Below are positions 36,801 to 45,305 of a DNA stretch of 64,000 nt, piece by piece. Both the position numbers and the translations under genes were made by a program. Origin of the DNA: Chitinasiproducens palmae (GTDB lineage: Bacteria > Pseudomonadota > Gammaproteobacteria > Burkholderiales > Burkholderiaceae); NCBI RefSeq assembly GCF_900095735.1, contig NZ_FNLO01000006.1, positions 186,001-250,000 on the forward strand. The letters are read 5' to 3'. Under the pieces are notes generated by a model. The model ran no database searches and had not been told where the DNA came from. It saw nothing but the letters and a program-made list of their open reading frames with translations. Numbering within the stretch: the first letter of the stretch is position 1; every line of letters starts with the position of its first letter.

Positions 36801-37698
36801 TGGGTGCTCAATTGAGCCATCTAGGCTGTTCGAGCCGACCCCGTCAACACCACCTGGCGCGATGGTTTTATCTGCCCAATCATCATCCGCTGTTGCCAAA
36901 GGTTCAGCTGGCAAGCACGAGGTATCTCAAAGAAACTTTGGAATGATTGATCACGAAAGCGGTCAGCTTTCGAATTTTGCATCCAGAGTTCGGGGGGCAT
37001 TGGTCGAAATATTTGGAAGCAAGGCCGATGAAGTCGAAAGCAAGATTTGCACCGCTCTTTCCATAAAGGACCTGGAGACTTATATCGAGAAGCCAACCGG
37101 ATTTTTTGCGGACCATCTCAAAAGATACACATCAAACCGCAGAAACGCTCCTTTGTATTGGCCATTGTCTACTTCATCGGGGAGCTACACGGTATGGGTG
37201 TATTACCCCAGTCTCAGCAGCCAGACGCTCTATACCGCTATCAACGACTTCGTCGAGCCCAAGCTCAAGCAAGTCGGCGACGATGTCACGGCGCTGCGCA
37301 ACAAGGGTTCGGCCAGGACACGAGACGACGAAAAGCAGTTCGAAACACTGCAAGCCTTCGAGCTAGAGCTGATCGAACTGCGTGACACCCTGCTCAAGCT
37401 CGCGCCCACCTACAAGCCCAATCACGACGACGGTGTGCAGATCAGCGCCGCGCCGCTGTGGCCGTTGTTCCGCCACAAACCTTGGCAGAAGGTGCTCAAA
37501 GACACCTGGGCCAAGCTGGAAAAAGGCGACTACGACTGGGCGCACCTGGCCATGAACTACTGGCCCGAGCGCGTGCGCGAGAAGTGCAAAACCGACAAGT
37601 CACTCGCCATAGCGCACGGCCTGGAAGATTTGTACATCGAGCCCGAAGCAGCGCCGAAGAAGACGCGCGGCAGAAAGAAGACCGGAGGCGATGAATGA
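33886..37698 (+). CDS. pglX: BREX adenine-specific DNA methyltransferase PglX
   Basis: This is a 1270-residue N6-adenine methyltransferase that marks host DNA at a non-palindromic BREX site and is needed for self/non-self discrimination. The SAM motif is LDPACGSMHFGLYAFD near 291, and the catalytic NPPF lies at 532-535 (VVVMNPPFG). The conserved N-terminal and methyltransferase parts use GC-rich codons like their neighbours. From about 35,500 to 37,200, covering residues about 540-1105 and the expected target-recognition domain, the DNA becomes visibly AT-richer with different codon use, then returns to normal for the last 165 residues. This fits replacement of the specificity region by recombination. 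The stop overlaps the next gene (ATGA). Confidence 0.93.
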   Translation: MAFDQTTRNRLQRFVNDARRVLEEEFTRQLQNDYGMDPNAGTVADLASLRHINDAQRETARILRDTLAHYTASGDMNATQGLDRIVREQAFTVLNRLAALRMAEARGLLVESVGNGFQAKGFQLYARLAGTGLGETGDAYRVYLFSVFDELAQDLPGLFERYSPQGRLFPREAALLQVLNLINDAEIAPLWSEDETIGWIYQYFNSKEERKAMRDASQAPRNSRELAVRNQFFTPRYVVEFLVDNTLGRLWFNATGGGTDLRERCQYLLVKPDEQPQAATKLRDPRTLKLLDPACGSMHFGLYAFDLFVEIYREAWAWEHHHGPGSLDVPTQPDAALKPLSQTYEDEAAFLRDVPRLIIEHNIYGVDIDPRAAQIASLALWLRAQRAWHDAGVKAKDRPLIGRGHVVAAIAPPAERELRQQFAANLDSKDAELFEKTLQMLKGLPELGVLLQVERELPNLIRQVYVGKGTGLFAQQELENWQQAEARLREALTEFAQAAKSTYQGRLFAQDALQGLRLIDLCREVFDVVVMNPPFGLPAAATKSHLTSAYPDTWKDIYAAFIERALQLLNSNGMLGAITPSMWQYSRQLRDLRQNLIDLGSPRLLVEVGNGVMDDAAVEASIWTASKNRNDDELWSLDLLKHPREHRAELMRDPGASWIKHRAEDFIRVAEAPYCHHVPKNLLALWKRTGRLENVARIAKGNTTFDDFRFLRLWYEVPAGSMDKWKPYRSGGDFQPFFAASRLRIYWENDGAAVRAWGASKHGSDAQVMQSSELWFRAGLGYPRVGTLGFGVRVAPAGEIFSGSSVFVLPELLAMNLPLLALLNSSPALALFEAHGRHRRTETIALKDLPIAWDDLAPIADQLEKIAASAVYAIREWESTDETNPLFIRPYFDDSNIESQGFSEGVFQQVTSAAKNASALIAQRIGVSADDLPPVDAENWSPLISLGENASRIFSYLVGVTFYRWNPTAARIGCSIEPSRLFEPTPSTPPGAMVLSAQSSSAVAKGSAGKHEVSQRNFGMIDHESGQLSNFASRVRGALVEIFGSKADEVESKICTALSIKDLETYIEKPTGFFADHLKRYTSNRRNAPLYWPLSTSSGSYTVWVYYPSLSSQTLYTAINDFVEPKLKQVGDDVTALRNKGSARTRDDEKQFETLQAFELELIELRDTLLKLAPTYKPNHDDGVQISAAPLWPLFRHKPWQKVLKDTWAKLEKGDYDWAHLAMNYWPERVREKCKTDKSLAIAHGLEDLYIEPEAAPKKTRGRKKTGGDE

Positions 37699-39503
37699 TC
37701 CAGGACGTCAAAGCGCTGCCGGTCAGCTTCTATTTCAGTCCCGATGGAACAACATCGTTCTTCATTCCCAAGTACCAGCGCGAGTATGTGTGGGGCGGCA
37801 AGAACTGGGACGCGCTGTTCAATGACCTGGAGGAGTCGCCCAGTGGGCACTTTCTGGGCTCCATCATCTGCGTGAACACTCAGCAAGATGGCATGGCCGG
37901 TGGCCGACTGGAGCTGATCGACGGCCAGCAACGGTTCACCACCATCAGCCTGTTGTTCTGTGCGTTCTACGACAAGCTGAATGCCATTCCGAATCCGGAT
38001 CGCCGTCTGCTGGTAGAGCTGGACAACCTGGAGAGCCGCATCTTTGTCCGCGCCTCTGGCCAGTGGCGTCTGGAGCCTAGCGAGCAGGCGCAGAACAAGA
38101 CCGATTTCCAGAAGGTGCTGAGTGATTTGTTCCCCAAGCAGGTGAAAGCGCCGAAGGGCTTGAGCAATTTCGGCAACCGCCGCATTGCACGCGCCTACCG
38201 TTACTTCTGCGAGCGACTTGAAGGGCTGAGCCAGGACAGCGTATTGGCCCTGCTGGAAAAGCTTAAAGCGGCCATGCTGGTCAAGATCGAGGTGCGCAGC
38301 CATTCCGATGCCTTCATGTTGTTCGAGTCGATCAATAACCGAGGCATCCCGCTCTCGGCCATCGACATCATCAAGAACAACCTGTTAGCCGAGTTGGACA
38401 AGCGCCCGGACTACGGCATCGACCGGGCGTTTGACGAATGGAAAGACCTGATTGACCTGTTGCCCGACCCGGCAGTGCAGGAGCGCTTCCTGCGCCAGCT
38501 GTACAACATGTTCAAGTACCTCAAGCGGGTCGAGGTCAAAGGCTGCACCCGCGCCACACGATCGAACCTGATCACCATCTACGACACCCTGCTGCGCAAG
38601 CGTCCGGTGTGGCTGTTCGGCGCACTTCAGGCCAAGGGCACAACCTACTCGGCGCTGCTCAATCCCATCGTTGCACGCGCGAAATGGGGCGACGCTGCCG
38701 CAGCGGCCTTGCAAGACCTTCAGCGCCTGGGAGCTGCGCCGGCTTACGCATTCTTGCTGTGGGCCAGCCAGGTGGCGCAGAGTCAGAAATGGACCGAGGG
38801 TGATGCAGTGAGCCGCCTGGCCACTTTGCTCACCAAGTGGTTCTTTTGGCGCAACCTCACCGATATGCCGCCCACCCGCGAACTAGACCCGATGTTCATG
38901 GAACTGGTCGGCTACTTGTTGACGCAGATTCGCAGTGGCGAGATCACGACGCTGGACGGCTTCGTTCAGCAGACCACTGATTGGCTGCTGGCACGGGCAG
39001 CCGCGCAGGAGGTTTGTGAGTCGCGCCTTAAGGGCGATGTGTACCTTGAGAACTACGAGGCCACGCGGTTCATGCTATGCAAGCTGGAAGAGACACACCA
39101 AACCCGAGAAAACAAACGCGACCTGTGGGCGCATGACGCCAATGATCGCCCCATCTTTACCGTCGAACACATCCTGCCGAAGACCGAAAACTTAGGGCCG
39201 GGCTGGGTGACGATGCTCGAAGGGGAGCAGAAAGACACTGCGGCTGCCATTCGCGAGCGCTGTGCTCACCAGCTCGGCAATCTGACACTGAGTGGCTACA
39301 ACTCCAAGCTCGGCACGATGGAATTCTTGAAAAAGCGAGATCGCAAGAACGACCAGGGCGACTTCATCGGTTACCGCAACGGCTTGTATCTGAATGCCGA
39401 ATTGGCCAGCCGAGATGAGTGGAACGAGGTCGCCATTACGGCGCGAACAGACAAGATGCTCAAGGATGTGATGTCCATCCTGAGCCTGCGGGAGGACAAA
39501 TGA
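37695..39503 (+). CDS. GmrSD/BrxU-like type IV restriction protein (DUF262-DUF1524)
   Basis: This is a 602-residue protein with an N-terminal DUF262 (ParB-like) domain and a C-terminal DUF1524 HNH-type nuclease. Key motifs are IPKYQREYVW near residue 29, ELIDGQQRFTTI near 72-83, EHILPK near 490, and QLGNLTLSGYNSKL near 528. GmrSD enzymes restrict phages with modified cytosines such as glucosylated hydroxymethylcytosine, and single-chain BrxU encoded inside a BREX locus complements BREX by restricting modified-DNA phages. Here it lies between pglX and pglZ with four-base overlaps at both ends (ATGA), so it is co-translated with BREX. The specific modification it recognises cannot be told. Confidence 0.87.
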   Translation: MIQDVKALPVSFYFSPDGTTSFFIPKYQREYVWGGKNWDALFNDLEESPSGHFLGSIICVNTQQDGMAGGRLELIDGQQRFTTISLLFCAFYDKLNAIPNPDRRLLVELDNLESRIFVRASGQWRLEPSEQAQNKTDFQKVLSDLFPKQVKAPKGLSNFGNRRIARAYRYFCERLEGLSQDSVLALLEKLKAAMLVKIEVRSHSDAFMLFESINNRGIPLSAIDIIKNNLLAELDKRPDYGIDRAFDEWKDLIDLLPDPAVQERFLRQLYNMFKYLKRVEVKGCTRATRSNLITIYDTLLRKRPVWLFGALQAKGTTYSALLNPIVARAKWGDAAAAALQDLQRLGAAPAYAFLLWASQVAQSQKWTEGDAVSRLATLLTKWFFWRNLTDMPPTRELDPMFMELVGYLLTQIRSGEITTLDGFVQQTTDWLLARAAAQEVCESRLKGDVYLENYEATRFMLCKLEETHQTRENKRDLWAHDANDRPIFTVEHILPKTENLGPGWVTMLEGEQKDTAAAIRERCAHQLGNLTLSGYNSKLGTMEFLKKRDRKNDQGDFIGYRNGLYLNAELASRDEWNEVAITARTDKMLKDVMSILSLREDK

Positions 39504-42025
39504 CGATTGCAGAATTTATCCGAGAAGGCGTACTGCGGCCACGTCTGATGCAAGCTGGCGCCTTGGTGGTGTATGACGCCGACAAGCGCTACCGTGAGCA
39601 GTGTTTAGATCTGGCGGCTGACAAGGTGCGGGTGGTGGATGCATCCGAGAGCAGCATCGAAAGCCGCGAAGCTGCTTTGTTGGCACTGCGCGATGTGGGC
39701 CAGCCCAAGGCGCCGCTGGGGGCTGTGCTGATCTATGTGCCTGCCAAGCGCCCGGAAACCGACGAACAGAAGCAAGCAGATCCATTTGCCCTGTATGCAG
39801 AATGCGGTGCGGTGTTCCCGCAAGATGATGGTGACGATTACCTGAGCTTGTGCTTACGTGCGAGGCCGGACCACGCGACTGAGATCCGCCAGGTGTTTGC
39901 CACGTCGCCCTCCGGGCCGACTTTTGCTGTCATCGACGCGATTGGCGGCGGCGTAAGCTGGCCCCAGTTGCGAGTCACATTGCAGGTGGAATCGGGCCGC
40001 GAGATTTTGGCCGCACTTCTGGTGCCCAGCGCCAAGCAGATCGACGCATTGAAGGTCCAGGAAGGTTGGGTACAGGAGGCACGCGACTTCCTGCGAGCGA
40101 CCCTGGGACTGAGCGTGAAGACGCGCGGCAAGACCTGGCCCGCCCTGGCGGACGAGTTGTGGCGCTATGTGCTCTTCAGTGAGTTCGTCTTTGATTTACC
40201 CCTGGCCTTGCCCGATGCCCTGAATGGCGTGCCGCACGCGCCGCCGGAGGCCAGGCCTATCGTCGAAGGGGTGTGCGATCAATTGCGCAATGACCCCAAA
40301 GCACGTGCGGCCTACATCGACCGGGCAGAGACCATAGAGAAGGAACTCAATCTCGTTGAGCTGTGCGGCTCTCTGGAAGACCTGGGCGAGCGGGATACCT
40401 TTCCCTTTGAGGAGCGGACGTTCCTGCGCGCCGCCATCAAGGGCATCGTCACGGACGACACGGATGCCACGCGCCGAGTGCTGGCCAGGCACAAGGGCTC
40501 TGTCTGGCTGGGTAAAGGAGAAAGCCAGGCACAGTGGGAACTGGTGCGCTCGGGCCTGAGCTTGGTGGAAGCCTGCGACGACTTCGAACGCCAGTTGCCT
40601 GGTCATGCGCGATCGCAGGCGGAGTTGATCGACTTCTATCTGAACAGTTTGCGCGAGGCAGATCGTCTGCAGCGTGAGTTTGAGCAGGCCGCGGGCGATT
40701 TTCTCGATCAGCATGGGCTGATGCACGAGGTCATCAACCAGGCACGTGCGCGCTATCGCCGCCTGGCGGAAAAGGTGCAAGGCCTCTTCGTCAAGCACAT
40801 CGAGACGGCAGGCTGGCCGCCTGCTGGTCGACTGGCCAACGCCGATGTTTTCGATCGCCTTGTGGCTGATCGCCTCAAGGAGCGTGGCCGCAAGGTGGCG
40901 TATTTGATGGTAGATGCCTTGCGCTACGAATTGGGCGTGGCGCTTGAAAAGCTGCTGACCGAGGATGGCCCTGTTGAGTTACAGGTGGCGTATGCGCAGT
41001 TGCCCTCCATCACCTTGGTCGGCATGGCCAGCCTGTTGCCCAATGCCCGCACCGGGCTGGCCCTGGCGCTGGAGAACGATTCGCTGGTGCCCAAGTTAGA
41101 CGGTGAACCTGTGGGAAGCGTGGCGCAGCGCATGGGTGTACTGGCCAAGCGGTATGGTGATCGCTTCGAGGAAATGCCGCTGGGCGACTTTGTGCGTGGC
41201 AAACCGAAGATCGCCGAGACCGTCGATCTGCTGGTGCTGCGCTCTACGGAAATAGACAGTCAACTCGAAAACAATCCCGAGACAACCTTGGGGCTGATCC
41301 CCGGCACGCTCAAGCTGATCCGCGTGGCACTGCACAAGCTGCGTGGCATGGGCTTTAAAGAGGCGGTCATCGTGACCGATCACGGTTTCTTCCTGAACGC
41401 GCAGGCAGAGGCTGGCGATGTGTGCGTGAAACCGCAGGGGAAATGGCTGAATGCCCATGACCGCATGATGCTGGGCAACGGCACGGCGGACAGCCACAGC
41501 CTGGTCGTCAGCGCAGACAAGGTTGGTATTCGCGGCGATTTCACCCAGGTAGCGTTGCCACGCAGCATGGCTCCGTACCGCGCTGGCCATTTTTATTTTC
41601 ATGGTGGTGCGTCTTTGGCGGAGGCGGTCGTTCCCGTTCTGGTTGCTCGTCTTGACCAGGGTGCCAATGCGGAACCACGCAAGGTGCTGGTGGAGCTGAG
41701 CTACAAGAACGGCGCCAAGCGCATCACCACCCTGCTGCCCGTGATTGAAGTGGCCTTGATATCCGATGACATGTTCACGCAGGACATGAGCGTGGAAATC
41801 TTGCTTGAGTCCCAGGACAGCAAGGGTAATGTCGTGGGAGAGCCGCGCCCCGGTGGTGATGTGAACCCTGCGACGAGAACGGTGACCCTGATGCCGAACC
41901 AGCGCAAACAGATTGCATTGCGAATGGATGAGGATTTCAGGGGCAAGTTCAAAGTTGTGGCGTTGAACCCGACGACTTTGGCGGCCTACAGCAATCTGGC
42001 GCTTGAAACGGACTATACGGAGTAA
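39500..42025 (+). CDS. pglZ: BREX protein PglZ (alkaline-phosphatase-like)
   Basis: This is a 841-residue core BREX protein with a PglZ domain related to alkaline phosphatases. Metal-site motifs are visible as LMVDALRYELG near 470 and VIVTDHGFFLN near 624-632. The N-terminal half is a helical region (MTIAEFIREG start, DFLDQHGLMHEVIN), and the last 200 residues form a beta-rich C-terminal domain. Some PglZ members are phosphodiesterase-like nucleases; the exact action in BREX is unresolved. The ATG overlaps the GmrSD stop. BrxL follows four bases after the stop. Confidence 0.92.
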   Translation: MTIAEFIREGVLRPRLMQAGALVVYDADKRYREQCLDLAADKVRVVDASESSIESREAALLALRDVGQPKAPLGAVLIYVPAKRPETDEQKQADPFALYAECGAVFPQDDGDDYLSLCLRARPDHATEIRQVFATSPSGPTFAVIDAIGGGVSWPQLRVTLQVESGREILAALLVPSAKQIDALKVQEGWVQEARDFLRATLGLSVKTRGKTWPALADELWRYVLFSEFVFDLPLALPDALNGVPHAPPEARPIVEGVCDQLRNDPKARAAYIDRAETIEKELNLVELCGSLEDLGERDTFPFEERTFLRAAIKGIVTDDTDATRRVLARHKGSVWLGKGESQAQWELVRSGLSLVEACDDFERQLPGHARSQAELIDFYLNSLREADRLQREFEQAAGDFLDQHGLMHEVINQARARYRRLAEKVQGLFVKHIETAGWPPAGRLANADVFDRLVADRLKERGRKVAYLMVDALRYELGVALEKLLTEDGPVELQVAYAQLPSITLVGMASLLPNARTGLALALENDSLVPKLDGEPVGSVAQRMGVLAKRYGDRFEEMPLGDFVRGKPKIAETVDLLVLRSTEIDSQLENNPETTLGLIPGTLKLIRVALHKLRGMGFKEAVIVTDHGFFLNAQAEAGDVCVKPQGKWLNAHDRMMLGNGTADSHSLVVSADKVGIRGDFTQVALPRSMAPYRAGHFYFHGGASLAEAVVPVLVARLDQGANAEPRKVLVELSYKNGAKRITTLLPVIEVALISDDMFTQDMSVEILLESQDSKGNVVGEPRPGGDVNPATRTVTLMPNQRKQIALRMDEDFRGKFKVVALNPTTLAAYSNLALETDYTE

Positions 42026-42029
42026 GCCC

Positions 42030-44132
42030 ATGGACGAACTCGACCAAAAACTGAACGCCACTTTCGATGGCAAGGTACTGCGCAAGGACTTGCTGCACCG
42101 GATCAAGAAAGGCACCAACGTCCCGACGTTCGTCCTGGAGTTCCTGCTTGCCAAGTACTGCGCCAGCAATGACCAGGCTGAGATGGACGCCGGCATGGAA
42201 GCAGTGCTCTCGTCGCTGCAGGAGAACTATGTGCGGCCAGATGAGGCCAATGCCGCGCAGTCCAAGGTGGCCACAAAAGGCAAGCACCGCTTCATCGACA
42301 AAGTGCATGTTCGCTATGTCGAAAAGGAAAAGCGCCACTGGGCATCGCTGGAGAACTTCAACTCGCAACGCATCGCCATTGCCGAGAAGTTCTATCGGGA
42401 TAACGATCGTCTGCTGGAAGGTGGCATTTGGGCCGAGGTCACCCTGGCGCACAACGACATTGATGAAGACGATTATGCGTTTTCTATTGAGGACTTGCGA
42501 CCGATCCAACTGACGCGATTCGATTTCGAACGCTACGCAGAAGGCCGATCAGCCTTCACGCGTGATGAGTGGATCGCTGCGGTATTGCGCTCAGTAGGCT
42601 TGGAGCCAAGCAAGCTCTCGAAGCGCGTGCAGATGCACTTCATCGCCAGGTTGGCCGCTTTGGTGGAGCCCAACTACAACTACATCGAATTGGGGCCACG
42701 CGGCACGGGCAAGTCCTACTTCTTCAGCGAGTTTTCGCCTTACGCCACCTTGATCTCGGGTGGCCAGGCCACCAAAGCCACACTGTTCTACAACAACGCA
42801 CGTCGCAAGGTGGGACTGGTTGGCTTTTGGGACACTGTTGCGTTCGACGAAGTTGGCGGGATCAAGGTGCGAGACCCGGACACCATCCAGATCATGAAGG
42901 ACTTCATGGCCAATGGACGCTTCTCGCGCGGAGCCGAAGTCATCGCGGATGCCAGCTTGAGCTTTGTCGGCAACATCGATGTGTCGGTGCAGCAGGTGGT
43001 CAATTCGAACGAGCACGACCTGTTTCAGCCCTTGCCGCCAGAGCTTGACTTGGCAGTGATGGACCGATTCGCCGCGTACATCCCAGGTTGGGAGATGCCC
43101 AAGAACAGCAGCGAGTTCCTGACCAGCAACTACGGATTTATCACCGATTACTTGGCCGAAGCTTTCCATTACCAGTTCAAGCACACGAATCGGTATGAGG
43201 AAGTGAGCAAGCGCATTCGACTCGGGAAATCAATTGAAGGGCGCGACGAGAAAGGCATCAAGAAAACCGTCTGCGCATTCTTGAAGGTGCTGCATCCGAA
43301 CGGGCCGCCAACGGACGAGGAGTTCGAGGAATACGTGGCCTATGCGACGGAATGCCGCCGCCGCGTCAAGGAGCAGATGAACAAGCGCAAGCCGGATGAT
43401 GAGTTCGCCCGGATCAACCTGTCCTACTTCAAGGCCGGTGGTGATGAGGTGGTGGTGTTCTGCCCAGAGTCGAAGGATGCACCGGCAACGCAAGAGCCTG
43501 CGCGCCGTCGTTTGAATCCGGTGAATGAGCGGCCTGCCGAGGCAGCCGAAGTGCGCCCCGTCGTAGAAATGGCCTCTGCTGCGCAGGAGCCCCCAACGGT
43601 GGCGACGCCGGTATCGGCGGCCCCGGCTGTGGTTTTGATGGCGGGGGGAGCATCATCGGTCGAACTCAAGGAACAGCACTTCACCATTCTCTATGGCGAT
43701 ACTGGACACAGCTATGAGTCGATCTTAGGCCCTTATCTGCAAGGCGCGAAGTCCGTCGTGATCGAAGATCCGTACATTCGCCTGCAACACCAGATTCAGA
43801 ATTTCGTGCGCTTCTGCGAGACGGTGCTGAAGGCTGGAACGGTGAAGAAAATCGACCTGATCACGGGTTATGACGACCGAACCCAACTAGCCGACATTGC
43901 CGAAAAGCTCGATGAGTTGAAGCAGAGCCTGCTGGAGTTGGATGTAGAACTAGAGGTAAAGCTCAATCCGAACATTCACGACCGCGAAATCCGCCTGGAT
44001 AACGGATGGGTGATCAAAATTGGGCGTGGCCTCGACTTCTATCAGAAGCCAGCGGGCTGGTTCGAGGTTGGCGCAAATGATCTGAGCCTGCGCAAGTGCC
44101 TAGAGACAAAGGTGGATATTTTCAGAGGCTAG
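42030..44132 (+). CDS. brxL: BREX AAA+ protein BrxL with MITD1-like C-terminal domain in place of Lon domain
   Basis: This is a 700-residue protein. The N-terminal 180 residues are the standard BrxL opening (LDQKLNATFDGKVLRKDL and KCMF-equivalent HVRYVEKEKRHW). The AAA+ core has Walker A LGPRGTGKSYF near 222-232, Walker B VAFDEVGG near 268-278, and sensor region SFVGNIDVS. After about residue 480 there is a Pro/Ala-rich linker and then, from about 545 to the end, not a Lon-protease fold but a MITD1/MIT_C-like domain: IEDPYIRLQHQIQNFVRFCE, then IHDREIRLDNGWVIKIGRG and a terminal TKVDIF. BrxL forms DNA-binding ring assemblies; this C-terminal variant could change what it contacts. It closes the BREX operon. 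Confidence 0.88.
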   Translation: MDELDQKLNATFDGKVLRKDLLHRIKKGTNVPTFVLEFLLAKYCASNDQAEMDAGMEAVLSSLQENYVRPDEANAAQSKVATKGKHRFIDKVHVRYVEKEKRHWASLENFNSQRIAIAEKFYRDNDRLLEGGIWAEVTLAHNDIDEDDYAFSIEDLRPIQLTRFDFERYAEGRSAFTRDEWIAAVLRSVGLEPSKLSKRVQMHFIARLAALVEPNYNYIELGPRGTGKSYFFSEFSPYATLISGGQATKATLFYNNARRKVGLVGFWDTVAFDEVGGIKVRDPDTIQIMKDFMANGRFSRGAEVIADASLSFVGNIDVSVQQVVNSNEHDLFQPLPPELDLAVMDRFAAYIPGWEMPKNSSEFLTSNYGFITDYLAEAFHYQFKHTNRYEEVSKRIRLGKSIEGRDEKGIKKTVCAFLKVLHPNGPPTDEEFEEYVAYATECRRRVKEQMNKRKPDDEFARINLSYFKAGGDEVVVFCPESKDAPATQEPARRRLNPVNERPAEAAEVRPVVEMASAAQEPPTVATPVSAAPAVVLMAGGASSVELKEQHFTILYGDTGHSYESILGPYLQGAKSVVIEDPYIRLQHQIQNFVRFCETVLKAGTVKKIDLITGYDDRTQLADIAEKLDELKQSLLELDVELEVKLNPNIHDREIRLDNGWVIKIGRGLDFYQKPAGWFEVGANDLSLRKCLETKVDIFRG

Positions 44133-44152
44133 AACCGATCCGGGCTTTCCCA

Positions 44153-44275
44153 TCAAGTATCTGTAGGCGTGCGGTTCATCGCTGTCAAATAGGGATTGTT
44201 TGGCGGTGTCTCATCAAAGATCAGCTGTGGCTGGTTCAGCAGATAGCCATGCAGCCGCCGTGACTTTCGAGGCCC
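44153..44275 (-). pseudogene. 3' fragment of an unidentified gene, cut by an IS remnant
   Basis: A minus-strand frame of about 40 codons ends at a TGA at 44153 and reads with normal-looking composition (SRRLHGYLLNQPQLIFDE, then TPPNNPYL). Its upstream part is interrupted at 44276, where an IS3-type end begins. It may be the C-terminal end of a gene from the island; by orientation it could even be displaced integrase sequence, but I see no integrase motif. Confidence 0.3.
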
Positions 44276-44405
44276 TGTTGACCTGTCCCGGTAATGTAAG
44301 GCCAAATTGATCTGGGATAATGGCGCATCGAGGGTGGGAGCGTCATGAAGAAGAGCCGATATGGCGACGAGCAGATTGTGCGGATTTTGCGGGAGGCGGA
44401 TACAG
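44276..44405 (+). mobile_element. Left-end remnant of an IS3-type element with truncated orfA
   Basis: This runs from a TGTTGACC-type end to the next insertion. An ATG at 44345 begins MKKSRYGDEQIVRILREAD, the usual start of an IS3-family OrfA, which is cut after 20 codons by the complete IS at 44406. Only the start of the element remains. It is read on the + strand, opposite to the element that interrupts it. Confidence 0.65.
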
Positions 44406-44421
44406 TGACCGTACCCCGGAA

Positions 44422-45305
44422 TTAGTCCCGCTCAGAAGTAGAGAAAACCGGCTTCGCAGTTACTTCTGACAACGCCGTTTCCCGCGCCTGGCGGGCGAAT
44501 TCGGCAGGTGTCGCCCACTGCAATGCAGAGTGGGGACGGCACTCATTATAAACCCTTCGCCACGCTTCGATCTTGCTCTTCGCGTCGTCCAGCGACAAAA
44601 ACCAATGTGCGTTTAAACACTCCTGCCGAAGCCGGCCATTGAAGCTTTCGCACTTGGCGTTATCGGTCGGCTTGCCTGGTCGGCTGAAGTCGAGTTCGAC
44701 GTTATTCTCGTAAGCCCATTTGTCCATCACCTTCGAAATAAGCTCGCTACCGTTGTCCATTTTGATAGTGCACGGCAAGCCACGCCATGCAACGATGTCG
44801 TTCAGTACGCGAACAACGTCGTCCCCTTTCAAGCTGTGACCGACATCGATAGCCAAGCTTTCACGCGTGAAGTTATCGACGACGGTCAATGCTCGAAGCT
44901 TGCGTCCATCGAACAACGCATCGGCAACGAAGTCCATGCTTCATATCTGATTCATCGCCGTGACCAGATGCTTAGGTTGGCGTAGCTGTGCCGACTTGTT
45001 GCGCTTTGGCCGTTTGAGCCTAAGCGACAAGCCTTCTTCCTGATACAGTCGACATACCCGCTTGTGATTGTCCGGCCAGCCTCCGCGCCGTAAAAGAACA
45101 TGCACCCGTCGATATCCGTAATGCACCCGGGTCTTTGCAATGTCCTTTATCCGCAGCAACAGTGCCGACGAGTCACGCGCCACAGACTTGTAGCGGTACA
45201 GTGAGCCTGACATCCGAAGCAGTGCGCAAGCCTTCGTCAAACTCGCGCCATATCGGTCTCGCAACTCGTCGATAAGCAGCCGCTTGCGCGAAGGCTTCAG
45301 AGCTT
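44422..45305 (-). pseudogene. IS3-family transposase OrfB, interrupted by a nonsense codon
   Basis: The OrfB frame starts near the slippery site (LKPSRKRLLIDELRDRYG), passes through an HTH_21-like region (YGYRRVHVLLRRGGW) and stops at TGA in NQI-stop-SMDFVADAL at about 44945-44947. The expected residue there is Trp (NQIWSMDF), so a single TGG to TGA change explains it. The rest carries the DDE catalytic triad: Asp in SMDFV, Asp in KMDNGSEL and Glu in KCESFNG. The enzyme would be active only with readthrough. Confidence 0.85.
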
